A DNA stretch of 48,249 nucleotides from Actinoplanes oryzae (GTDB taxonomy: Bacteria > Actinomycetota > Actinomycetes > Mycobacteriales > Micromonosporaceae), in contig NZ_JAUQWH010000058.1 of the NCBI RefSeq assembly GCF_030757795.1, positions 1 through 48,249 of the forward strand, read 5' to 3'. Each line of letters starts with the position of its first letter. The stretch's first letter is position 1. The position numbers were made by a program, and so were the translations under genes. Shown here one piece after another: positions 15,841-23,912 of this stretch. A model generated the notes under the pieces. The model had not been told where the DNA came from and did not search any database. It saw only the letters and a list, made by a program, of their open reading frames with translations.

Positions 15841-16857
15841 TCAGAGCGCGTGCACCACGTCGCGCGGCTCGGCGAAGTGGCACGCACTGGCGTGCGGCGA
15901 CCGCTCGCGGATGCTCAGCACCGGGTCCTGCTCGGCGCAGATGGACTGCGCCTTCCAGCAGCGGGTGCGGAAGCGGCAGCCGGACGGCGGGTTGGCCGGC
16001 GACGGCACGTCGCCCTCCAGCACGATCTGGTCGCGGTGGCCGCGCAGGGTCGGGTCCGGCACCGGCACGGCGGACAGCAGCGCCTGCGTGTACGGGTGCG
16101 TCGGGTTCTCGTAGATCTCCTGGTCGTTGCCCGTCTCGACCACGCGGCCGAGGTACATGACGGCGACCCGGTCCGCGATGTGGCGGACCACGGACAGGTC
16201 GTGGGCGATGAAGATGTACGAGAGGCCGAACTCGTCCTGCAGGGCCTCGAGCAGGTTGATGACCTGCGCCTGGATCGACACGTCGAGCGCGGAGACCGGC
16301 TCGTCGCAGACGATGATCTCGGGCTTGAGCGCGAGCGCCCGGGCGATGCCGATGCGCTGGCGCTGGCCGCCGGAGAACTGGTGCGGGTAGCGGTTGACGT
16401 GGTCGGGGTTGAGGCCGACCGTGTCGAGCAGGTCCTGCACCGCCTTGTCGCGGCCCTTGCGCGGGACGACCTCGGGGTGGATCTCGAAGGGCTCCCCGAT
16501 GATGTCGCCGACCGTCATGCGCGGGTTGAGCGACGTGTAGGGGTCCTGCAGCACCATCTGGATGTTGCGGCGGGCGCGGCGCAGCGCGGTTCCCTTGAGC
16601 TTGGTCATGTCCTCGCCGCGGACGTTGATGGCGCCCGAGGTCGGCTTCTCCAGGCCGACGAGCAGCTTGGCGAGGGTCGACTTGCCACAGCCGGACTCGC
16701 CCACCACGCCCAGCGTCTCGCCGCGGCGCAGCTGGATGTCCACGCCATCGACGGCCTGGACGGCGCCGACCTTGCTCTTGAAGACGATGCCCTGCGTGAT
16801 CGGGAAGTGCTTGACCAGCTTCTGGGTCTCGAGCACCACCTCAGTGCGGTCACTCAT
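15841..16857 (-). CDS. oppF: Oligopeptide ABC transporter ATP-binding protein (OppF type)
   Basis: This 338-residue ATPase energises peptide import at the cytoplasmic face. Walker A is GESGCGKS (53-60), the signature is FSGGQRQRIGIARAL, Walker B is IIVCDEPVSALD, and the switch His is in AHDLSVV. The C-terminal Cys-containing OppD/F extension is GCRFRTRCWKAQSIC, which in relatives can hold an iron-sulfur cluster. The ATG at 16857 is chosen over a longer frame because CGGAGG lies seven bases before it. It is the last gene of the five-gene operon. Confidence 0.95.
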   Translation of the reverse strand: MSDRTEVVLETQKLVKHFPITQGIVFKSKVGAVQAVDGVDIQLRRGETLGVVGESGCGKSTLAKLLVGLEKPTSGAINVRGEDMTKLKGTALRRARRNIQMVLQDPYTSLNPRMTVGDIIGEPFEIHPEVVPRKGRDKAVQDLLDTVGLNPDHVNRYPHQFSGGQRQRIGIARALALKPEIIVCDEPVSALDVSIQAQVINLLEALQDEFGLSYIFIAHDLSVVRHIADRVAVMYLGRVVETGNDQEIYENPTHPYTQALLSAVPVPDPTLRGHRDQIVLEGDVPSPANPPSGCRFRTRCWKAQSICAEQDPVLSIRERSPHASACHFAEPRDVVHAL

Positions 16858-16905
16858 GCCATTGCCTCCGCCGCGACACACTGAGTCATTGATTCGTTCG
16901 CAAGC

Positions 16906-17940
16906 TCACTCATCGCCGACCACATCCCTCCAGAAGTGGCACCGGGCAGTGCGGCCCGGCGCGACGATGTACTGCGGTGGCGGCGGGTCCTGCCGGCACA
17001 CGTCCTGGGCGAACGCGCAACGCGGGTTGAACGCGCAGCCCTTCGGCACAGCGGTCAGCGCCGGCGGCAGGCCGCGGATGACGTTGAGCTGCTGGCCCTT
17101 CATGTCGAGGCGCGGGATCGACTCGAGCAGCGCCTTCGCGTACGGGTGCGCGGGCCGCGAGTAGATGTCGAAGACACCCGCCTCCTCGACCACCTTGCCG
17201 GCGTACATGACGGAGATCCGGTCCGCCACGTCCGCGACCACGCCCATGTCGTGGGTGATCAGGATCAGGCCCATGTTGCGCTGCTGCTGCAGCTCCGCGA
17301 GCAGGCCCATGATCTGCGCCTGCACCGTCACGTCGAGCGCCGTGGTGGGCTCGTCGGCGATCAGCACGTCGGGGTCGAGCGCCAGCGCCATGGCGATCAT
17401 GACGCGCTGGCGCATGCCGCCCGAGAACTGGTGCGGGTAGTCGCTGATCCGGGTCCGCGCGGCCGGGATCTTGACCTGGTCGAGCAGCTCGATCGAGCGC
17501 TTCTTGGCGTCGGCGCGGGACATGCCGCGGTGCACCCGGAACAGCTCGCTGAGCTGGAACCCGACCGTGAAGACGGGGTTCAGCGCGGAGAGCGCGTCCT
17601 GGAAGATCATCGCGATGTGGTTCGCGCGCACCGAGCGCCGCTGCTTCTCGGGCAGCTTGAGCAGGTCGACGCCGCGGTACTTGACCTCGCCCTGGGTGAT
17701 GTATCCGGGCGGGCTGTCGAGAATGCCCATGATCGCCTGTGCGGTCACGGACTTGCCGCAGCCGGACTCCCCCAGGATCGCCAGGGTCTCGCCGGGCGCG
17801 AGGTTGAAGTTGGCGCCGTTGACCGCGCGGGCGATGCCGTCGCGGGTCCGGAACTCGACGTGCAGGTCGTTGACCTCGAGCAGCGGGGCGTTCGGGTCGA
17901 TGCCGCGCAGGACGTCGATGTCCGCCTTGATGTCGGTCAT
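16906..17940 (-). CDS. oppD: Oligopeptide ABC transporter ATP-binding protein (OppD type)
   Basis: This 344-residue ATPase pairs with OppF. Walker A is GESGCGKS (57-64), the signature FSGGMRQRVMIAMAL, Walker B VLIADEPTTALD, and the switch HDMGVV. The C-terminal extension GCAFNPRCAFAQDVC has the Cys pattern shared with OppF. The start lies six bases after the oppC stop, so the two are coupled. Confidence 0.95.
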   Translation of the reverse strand: MTDIKADIDVLRGIDPNAPLLEVNDLHVEFRTRDGIARAVNGANFNLAPGETLAILGESGCGKSVTAQAIMGILDSPPGYITQGEVKYRGVDLLKLPEKQRRSVRANHIAMIFQDALSALNPVFTVGFQLSELFRVHRGMSRADAKKRSIELLDQVKIPAARTRISDYPHQFSGGMRQRVMIAMALALDPDVLIADEPTTALDVTVQAQIMGLLAELQQQRNMGLILITHDMGVVADVADRISVMYAGKVVEEAGVFDIYSRPAHPYAKALLESIPRLDMKGQQLNVIRGLPPALTAVPKGCAFNPRCAFAQDVCRQDPPPPQYIVAPGRTARCHFWRDVVGDE

Positions 17941-17946
17941 GTCAGA

Positions 17947-18894
17947 TCACCGCAGCTTCGGGTCGAAGGCGTCGCGCACGGCGTCGCCCAGCATGATGAA
18001 CGCGAGCACCGTCACCGCGAGGAACACCGAGGGCCAGACCAGGGGCTCCGGTGCCGTACGGGCGTTGGCGCCCGCCTCCGCGATGCTGATGCCCCAGCTG
18101 ATCGCGTCGCCCTTGAGGCCGACGCCGAGGAACGACAGCGTCGCCTCGCTGGCGATGTTCGTGCCCAGCAGGATCGTCAGCACGACGATGAACGGCGCGA
18201 TGGAGTTCGGGAGGATGTGCTTCAGCATCAGCCGGCCGGGGCCGGCGCCGAGCATCCGGGCGGCCGCCACGTAGTCCTGGTTCTTGGCCGTGATCACCGA
18301 GGACCGCATGATGCGGGCCGCCGTGGTCCAGCCGAGGATGCCCAGGGTGACGGTCACGGCGAGGACGCCGTTGCTCTCCGGGTCCTGCGCGAAGCGCTTC
18401 GCGAGCACGATGGCGCCGAGCAGGAACGGGACGCCCAGGATGATGTCGATGAAGCGGGACAGCACCGCGTCGACCCAGCCGCCGAAGTAGCCGGTCGAGA
18501 GCCCGAAGATCAGGCCGATGAGGCCGGACAGCAGGGTGGCGACGACGCCGACCTCGATCGAGTTGCGGGCGCCGTAGATCGTCTTGGCGTAGACGTCGCA
18601 GCCCTGGAAGTCGTAGCCGAACAGGGCCGAGCCCGAGGCGCCGGCGTGCTGGCGCGACAGGACGCACTCGCGCGGGTCCGCCGAGGTGAACAGCGTCGGG
18701 AAGAGCGCCATCGCGAGGATGATCAGCACCAGGATCGACGAGACCCAGAAGATCTTGTTGCGGCGCAGGTCGGCCCAGGCGTCGGCGGCGAGGCTGCGCG
18801 GCTTGTCCTTCTTGCCGCGGCCGGCGTGCTTCGGCTCCGTCTGCGGCTGGGTGCTCGGACCCGCCGCGCTGGTCACTGCGTTGATGTCACTCAT
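17947..18894 (-). CDS. oppC: Oligopeptide ABC transporter permease (OppC type)
   Basis: This 315-residue inner-membrane permease has the N-terminal OppC_N segment (DLRRNKIFWVSSILVLIILA) and a BPD_transp_1 core with about six helices. The EAA loop contacting the ATPases is the AAARMLGAGPGRLMLKHILPN region. A Cys pair in the external loop (ECVL, GCDVY) is unremarkable for the family. It overlaps oppB by eight bases. Confidence 0.95.
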   Translation of the reverse strand: MSDINAVTSAAGPSTQPQTEPKHAGRGKKDKPRSLAADAWADLRRNKIFWVSSILVLIILAMALFPTLFTSADPRECVLSRQHAGASGSALFGYDFQGCDVYAKTIYGARNSIEVGVVATLLSGLIGLIFGLSTGYFGGWVDAVLSRFIDIILGVPFLLGAIVLAKRFAQDPESNGVLAVTVTLGILGWTTAARIMRSSVITAKNQDYVAAARMLGAGPGRLMLKHILPNSIAPFIVVLTILLGTNIASEATLSFLGVGLKGDAISWGISIAEAGANARTAPEPLVWPSVFLAVTVLAFIMLGDAVRDAFDPKLR

Positions 18895-19813
18895 AGCGAA
18901 TCCTCGGGTCGAGGGCGGCGTACAGCAGGTCGACCAGAAGATTGACGACCAGGAAGATGATGACCAGGATGCTGACGAAACCGACCACCAGCGGGCCGTC
19001 CTCCGTGCCGATTCCGCGCGCGAGGTTGAAGCCTACGCCGGGCACGTTGAAGATTCGTTCCGTCACGATCGCACCCGACATGAGGCCACCGATGTCGACG
19101 CCGATGAGGGTGACCACGGGGATCAGCGAGTTGCGGAGCACGTGCACCCCGATCACCCGCTTGCGGGACAGACCTTTCGCCCGCGCCGTGCGAACGTAGT
19201 CCGAGCGCAGGTTCTCCGCCACCGCCGAGCGGGTGACGCGCAACTCGGTCGCGATCACCAGGCTGCCCAGGACGAGGGCGGGTAGCAGCAGGTCCCAGAG
19301 ACTCGCGTTCACGGTGGCCGTGGGCGGGAACCACTTGAGCTGGATGCCGAAGACCAGCTGGGCCAGCGGCGCGAGCACCACGATGGGAAGCGACAGGATG
19401 ATCAGCGTGACGACCAGCGTCGCGTTGTCGAAGATGCTGCCGCGGCGGATGCCGGAGATCACGCCGGCCGTGACCGCGATGGTCGCGGCGATGATGATGG
19501 CCATCAGGCCCAGTTTGATGGTGATCGGCCAGGCCGACTCCATCATGTCGATGATCTTGCGGCCCGTCAGCGACGTACCGAAGTCGCCGGTGAGCAGGCC
19601 CTTCATGTAGTACCAGTACTGGACGAGGAAGGGCTCGTCGAGGTGGTAACGCTCCATGAGCGTCTGCCGGAGGTTCTCGGTGATGGGGCGCTCGCCCGCC
19701 AACGCCTGGATGGGGTCGTCCTGGTTGGCGAACGTCAGCGCGAACACCAGGAAAGTGGCCCCGAAGAACGTCAGGACCATCTGGAGTAAGCGCCGCACGA
19801 TGTAGCGGAACAT
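18887..19813 (-). CDS. oppB: Oligopeptide ABC transporter permease (OppB type)
   Basis: This 308-residue permease begins MFRYIVRRLLQMVLTFFGAT, the typical OppB amphipathic start. It carries DDPIQALAGE, GDFGTSLTGRKI and the EAA loop YVRTARAKGLSRKRVIGVHVLRN. It forms the membrane channel with OppC. A hairpin separates it from oppA, so it may be expressed at a lower level than the binding protein. Confidence 0.95.
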   Translation of the reverse strand: MFRYIVRRLLQMVLTFFGATFLVFALTFANQDDPIQALAGERPITENLRQTLMERYHLDEPFLVQYWYYMKGLLTGDFGTSLTGRKIIDMMESAWPITIKLGLMAIIIAATIAVTAGVISGIRRGSIFDNATLVVTLIILSLPIVVLAPLAQLVFGIQLKWFPPTATVNASLWDLLLPALVLGSLVIATELRVTRSAVAENLRSDYVRTARAKGLSRKRVIGVHVLRNSLIPVVTLIGVDIGGLMSGAIVTERIFNVPGVGFNLARGIGTEDGPLVVGFVSILVIIFLVVNLLVDLLYAALDPRIRYE

Positions 19814-19890
19814 ACGGATAAGCCTCTTCCGCGGAAGATGCGCCGCCTAGCGTCGTGGGCGGGGCGGCTGTAGTGGGGGAAGACACAGCG

Positions 19891-19925
19891 GTGGCGCCAC
19901 GGTTTCACAAAACCCGTGGCGCCAC
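19891..19925 (-). terminator. Hairpin between oppA and oppB
   Basis: GTGGCGCCACGG (19891-19902) and CCGTGGCGCCAC (19914-19925) form a perfect 12-bp stem. There is no T tract. Hairpins at this place commonly protect the binding-protein mRNA or partly stop transcription, giving excess OppA over the membrane subunits. Confidence 0.65.
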
Positions 19926-19945
19926 TACTGCACTAACGGATCAGA

Positions 19946-21580
19946 TCAGGCCAGCTCGATGGTGGTGACGTCGACCTTGGTGAAGGTGTCGACCTTCACG
20001 TTCTTGACCTTCTCCGAGAAGCCGTAGACGTTCTGGCCGTACCGCAGCGGGATGACCGGCATGTCCTCAGCGAGGATGTCCTCGGCCTGCTGCCACTTGG
20101 CGATGGCCTCCTCGGTCGTGGCGGCGGCGGAGCCCGCCTTGACCAGGTCGTCGAACTTCTTGTTGCTGTAGCCGTAGTAGTTGGAGGAGCCACCCGTACC
20201 GTACAGCGGGCCGAGGTAGTTCTCCATCAGCGGGTAGTCCATGACCCAGCCGAGGCGGATGAGGCCGACCGGCTCCTTCTTCTCGACCTTGTTCAGCAGG
20301 TCGGCGAACTTCGGCTCCGGCGCACCGGCGCAGTCGACGCCCAGCGAGGCCTTGATCTGGTTGCACATCGCGTCGACCCACGCCTTGTGGTTACCGTCGG
20401 CGTTGTAGGCGATCTTGATGCTGGACGGCTTGGTGGTCGCCGCGTCCCAGAGCTTCTTGGCCTCGGCCGCGTTGTACTCACAGTTCGCGCCGCAGACGTC
20501 GGGGCGGTAGCCGGCGACGGCCGGGGACACGAAGCCGGTGGCCGGCGTCTGCGAGCCCAGGAAGATCTGGTCGGTCATCTCCTGGCGGTTGACCGCCATG
20601 GAGAGGGCCCGGCGGACGTTGACGTCCTTGTACTCGTTCTGGAAGAGCGGGAAGCCGACAAACGCGAACGACGAGCTCGGGCTCTTCTGGAAGCGGTCAC
20701 CGAGGTCGGTCGGCGCGGACGCGAGCGACTCGATCGGGATGGTGCCCTGGACGTCGAGGTTGCCGGCGACGAGGTCGGCGTACTCGGCCTTGGGGTCCTG
20801 GTAGATCTTGAAGTTGACCCCGTCGACCTTGGCCGCGGTGCCCTTGAAGTCGGCGTACTTCTCGACCACGATCTGCTGGTCGTGCTCCCACGAGCCCTTG
20901 ATCTTGAAGGGGCCGTTGCCGATGATCGTGTCCTCGAAGCCGTCGGCGATGACGCCGGGGGCCGAGAAGGCGGCGTTGGGCAGCGGCAGGAACGCGGTGT
21001 AGCCCATGACGGACTCCCAGCCGGCGAACGGCGCGGAGAGGGTCACGGTGAAGGTCGTGTCGTCGACCTTCTTCAGACCGGTCAGCGTCTTGGCCGTGGG
21101 CTCGGGGGCCTTCTGCGGGCCGTCCTCGCCGTCGGGGTCCGTCGACTGCAGGTCGGCGTAGCCTTCGATGCGCTCGTAGAAGTACGACGCGCCCTGGCCG
21201 TTGGGGCCGTAGGCGCCGTAGTTCCAGGCGTTGATGTAGCTGTCCGAGGTGACCGGCTCACCGTTGTGGAAGGTGTAGCCCGACTTCAGCTTGACGGTCC
21301 AGACCTTGTTGTCGTCAGACGTGATCGACTCGGCCGCGACCTCCACCGGCTTGCTCTGCTCGTCGAAGTCGACCAGCGGGGTGAACAGGGCGTTGAGCAC
21401 CTGCGCACCGCCCGTCTCGGTCGTGTTCGACGGGATCAGGTGCTGCGGCTCGGCGATGCCGACGATGACGCTGTTGGCTTCGGAGTCGCTGTCCTCCGAC
21501 CCTCCACCAGAACAACCGGCAGCCAACAAGGCGATGGCGGTCGCGCCGACCGCCATCTTCCATGGGCGATTCCCAAGCAT
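19946..21580 (-). CDS. oppA: Oligopeptide-binding lipoprotein (OppA/SBP_bac_5)
   Basis: This 544-residue extracellular substrate-binding protein captures peptides for the OppBCDF importer. The signal peptide ends in the lipobox LLAAGCSGG, so Cys23 is the lipidated N-terminus after cleavage. An acidic Ser/Gly linker precedes the SBP_bac_5 domain (about 40-540), with WTVKLKSGYTFHNGEPV near its start. The ATG at 21580 has AAGGAG upstream; the longer open frame is not used because it would bury the signal peptide. It is first gene of the operon. Confidence 0.95.
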   Translation of the reverse strand: MLGNRPWKMAVGATAIALLAAGCSGGGSEDSDSEANSVIVGIAEPQHLIPSNTTETGGAQVLNALFTPLVDFDEQSKPVEVAAESITSDDNKVWTVKLKSGYTFHNGEPVTSDSYINAWNYGAYGPNGQGASYFYERIEGYADLQSTDPDGEDGPQKAPEPTAKTLTGLKKVDDTTFTVTLSAPFAGWESVMGYTAFLPLPNAAFSAPGVIADGFEDTIIGNGPFKIKGSWEHDQQIVVEKYADFKGTAAKVDGVNFKIYQDPKAEYADLVAGNLDVQGTIPIESLASAPTDLGDRFQKSPSSSFAFVGFPLFQNEYKDVNVRRALSMAVNRQEMTDQIFLGSQTPATGFVSPAVAGYRPDVCGANCEYNAAEAKKLWDAATTKPSSIKIAYNADGNHKAWVDAMCNQIKASLGVDCAGAPEPKFADLLNKVEKKEPVGLIRLGWVMDYPLMENYLGPLYGTGGSSNYYGYSNKKFDDLVKAGSAAATTEEAIAKWQQAEDILAEDMPVIPLRYGQNVYGFSEKVKNVKVDTFTKVDVTTIELA

Positions 21581-21820
21581 GGGAGTAACTCCTTCAGGGG
21601 CGCTCACGAGGGGTGTGTGTGAGTAGGAGCAACCCTTACACAGCGGCACTGGCACCCGACGGCGCCGTTATCAACCCGATATTAGGCCGATACGGCCCGG
21701 GAGCCCTGTTGACCTCGTACTTTCGGTCAATCGCAGGGCGCTGACCAGCGGCTTTACAGAATGTGTCACGCGTGTGAAACATTTCTCGCCGTGATGTCCA
21801 TTTTCGCCCGCCAAACGACG

Positions 21821-21853
21821 AAAACGCCTGACCGGTCGGTTAGTGCTGGTCAG
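21821..21853 (-). terminator. Terminator of the response-regulator/kinase operon
   Basis: On the minus strand CTGACC (21853-21848) pairs with GGTCAG (21833-21828), followed by GCGTTTT (T run 21824-21821). The left arm overlaps the regulator's stop codon. Confidence 0.6.
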
Positions 21854-22497
21854 ACGAGGCGGCGGTCCGCGGCCCACCGTGACAGCTCGTAGCGGTTGGA
21901 CATCTGCAGCTTCCGGAGCACGTTCGACACGTGGGTCTCGACCGTCTTGATGGAGATGAACAACTCCTTGGCGATCTCCTTGTACGCGTATCCCCGCGCG
22001 AGCAGCCGCAGCACCTCCCGCTCGCGGTTCGTCAGCTGGTCCAGCTCCGGATCGGCCACCGGCACGTCGGGGCGGGCGGCGAACGCGTCGAGCACGAAGC
22101 CGGCCAGCCGCGGGCTGAACACCGCGTCGCCGTCGGCCACCCGCCGGATCGCGGCGGCGAGCTCGTCGGGAGAGATCGTCTTGGTCACGTAGCCGCGGGC
22201 GCCGGCGCGGATCAGCCCGATCACGTCCTCGGCGGCGTCGGAGACCGACAGCGCCAGGAAGCGTACGTGCGGATGGGTCCGCCGCATCGCCTCCAGCACC
22301 GCCCGGCCGCCGCCGTCGGGCATGTGCACGTCGAGCAGCACGACGTCGGGCTCGGCAGCCGCGATCCGGGTCACCGCCTCGGCCACGGTGCTCGCCTCGC
22401 CGACCACGTCGACGTGCGCCCCGAGCTCGGCGCGCACCCCCGCCCGGAACATGGCGTGGTCGTCCACGAGGAAGACGGTGAGGGCCTCTGCAGTCAT
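21850..22497 (-). CDS. NarL/LuxR-type response regulator
   Basis: This 215-residue protein has a receiver domain with the acidic pair in VFLVDDH and a phospho-acceptor Asp56 in VVLLDVHMPDGG. The C-terminal LuxR helix-turn-helix is LTNREREVLRLLARGYAYKEIAKELFI. Its ATG overlaps the kinase stop (ATGA), so the two form a cognate pair. With a PspC-bearing kinase and a divergent PspC/toastrack protein it resembles the LiaFSR or actinobacterial Psp-type envelope-stress modules. Its likely targets include the divergent promoter at 23793-23912. Confidence 0.93.
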   Translation of the reverse strand: MTAEALTVFLVDDHAMFRAGVRAELGAHVDVVGEASTVAEAVTRIAAAEPDVVLLDVHMPDGGGRAVLEAMRRTHPHVRFLALSVSDAAEDVIGLIRAGARGYVTKTISPDELAAAIRRVADGDAVFSPRLAGFVLDAFAARPDVPVADPELDQLTNREREVLRLLARGYAYKEIAKELFISIKTVETHVSNVLRKLQMSNRYELSRWAADRRLV

Positions 22498-23792
22498 CGT
22501 GCGTTCTCCTTTCCGGCGGTCACGCCGTCACGCGAGGCGGGGAGGGTGAGGCGCACCTCGGTGCCCTCTCCCGGGGCGCTGCGGATCACGGCCTTGCCGC
22601 CGTGCCGCCGCATCCGCCCGATGATCGACCCGCGCACGCCGTGCCGGGTCTCCGCCACGCTCGCCTGGTCGAACCCGGCGCCCCGGTCCCGGACGAAGAC
22701 GCTCAGCTCGTCGTCCTCCACCTCGGCATAGAGCGACACCGTCCGTACGCCGGCGTGGCGGGCCGCGTTCACGAGCGCTTCGCGGGCGGCGGCCACCAGG
22801 GCGGCGACCCGCTCGTCACACTGCGTGTCGCCGACGATGACCGTCTCGACCGAGATCGCGTACGTGTCCTCGACCTCGGCCGCGGCCTGCTCGAGCGCCG
22901 CCGCGAACCGCTCGGTGGGCGAGGCGGCGGGCTTGTAGAGCCAGTTGCGCAGCGACCGCTCCTGCCCGCGGGCCAGCCGCTGGACCTCCTTGATGTCGGC
23001 CGAATTGCGCTGGATCAGCGCCAGCGTGTGCAGGACCTGATCGTGGATCATGGCCGCGACCTCGGCACGCTCCTGCTCGCGGATGCGCCCCTCGCGCTCG
23101 CTGCGCAGCTGCCCGAAGGTGCGCCACAGCAGCGGCGCCACGACCACCCCGACGCCGAGCAGGCCCACCAGCGCGAAGATCACGCCGTTGAGCACCGCGG
23201 CCAGGTTGTCGGCGGGCGCGTAGACGGCCAGCACCCCGATGACGCCGACCGCGACCAGCACGCCGCCGCCGATGAACCGGAACAGGAACGACCGGCGGTC
23301 ACTCTCGGCCACGACCGCGGCGAGCCAGGGCGTGTGCGCGTTGCCGACCCACTGCTCGCGCCGGGCCGGGTCCGACTGGTGCCAGATGACGCCGGCGCCC
23401 AGGGCGATCACCGCGACGAGCCAGCCGAGCGTGTTCGCCACGCCCTTGTCGCCGACCAGCAGGTTCTGCAACAGGAGCACGCCCAGCGCGATCGCGCCGA
23501 AGGGCAGCAGCAGGGCCACGTCACGGCGGGGCTGCTCGGTGCCGTCCGGCAGCTGCTGCGGCAGCACCGCCCAGAAGACGGCGTAGAGCAGCAGGCCGAG
23601 ACCGTTGAAGCCGAGGAGCACCACGAGGGCGATCCGCACCGCCGTCACGGGCAGCCCGAGATGCCGCGCGATGCCGGACGCGACGCCCGCGATCATGCGG
23701 TGGTCACGCGGCCGGTAGAGGCGGCGCGGCGGCGGCGGTGCGGCGGCGGCGGTGATCTCGGCTCCCGGAGTAGTAGGTGCTTCGATCGTCAC
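22494..23792 (-). CDS. Sensor histidine kinase with N-terminal PspC domain
   Basis: This 432-residue membrane kinase opens with a PspC domain (about 23-80: RPRDHRMIAGVASGIARHL). Several membrane helices follow (about 92-215). The HisKA_3-like dimerisation helix has H-box AAMIHDQVLHTLALI, with His250 as the expected phosphorylation site, and a HATPase domain with VNAARHAG and FVRDRGAGFD. PspC is here the only candidate sensor and would monitor membrane stress. It is coupled to the downstream regulator and divergent from the LiaF-like gene. The GTG start (VTIEAPTTPG) is plausible; the first 20 residues are Pro/Ala-rich. Confidence 0.92.
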   Translation of the reverse strand: MTIEAPTTPGAEITAAAAPPPPRRLYRPRDHRMIAGVASGIARHLGLPVTAVRIALVVLLGFNGLGLLLYAVFWAVLPQQLPDGTEQPRRDVALLLPFGAIALGVLLLQNLLVGDKGVANTLGWLVAVIALGAGVIWHQSDPARREQWVGNAHTPWLAAVVAESDRRSFLFRFIGGGVLVAVGVIGVLAVYAPADNLAAVLNGVIFALVGLLGVGVVVAPLLWRTFGQLRSEREGRIREQERAEVAAMIHDQVLHTLALIQRNSADIKEVQRLARGQERSLRNWLYKPAASPTERFAAALEQAAAEVEDTYAISVETVIVGDTQCDERVAALVAAAREALVNAARHAGVRTVSLYAEVEDDELSVFVRDRGAGFDQASVAETRHGVRGSIIGRMRRHGGKAVIRSAPGEGTEVRLTLPASRDGVTAGKENAR

Positions 23793-23813
23793 ACGTCCGA
23801 GGGCCCGGGGCTA

Positions 23814-23828
23814 CGGGGTAACACCCCG
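23814..23828. promoter_or_regulatory. Inverted repeat in the divergent kinase/LiaF-like promoter
   Basis: CGGGGT-AAC-ACCCCG is a perfect 6-bp-arm dyad, 22 bases before the kinase start and 85 bases before the LiaF-like start. It could be an operator for the NarL-type regulator. Confidence 0.4.
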
Positions 23829-23899
23829 AGGCTGCGGGCCCCCGGATCTCAGGGTGGGGTCAGGGTCGGCTCCGGAGGCGCGCGGGGTGCCGTGGCCGC

Positions 23900-23905
23900 C
23901 AGTAT
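23900..23905 (+). promoter_or_regulatory. -10 hexamer of PspC/LiaF-like gene (leaderless)
   Basis: CAGTAT lies exactly seven bases before the ATG at 23913, and no ribosome site is present. No matching -35 is seen. Confidence 0.35.
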
Positions 23906-23912
23906 CGATGGC

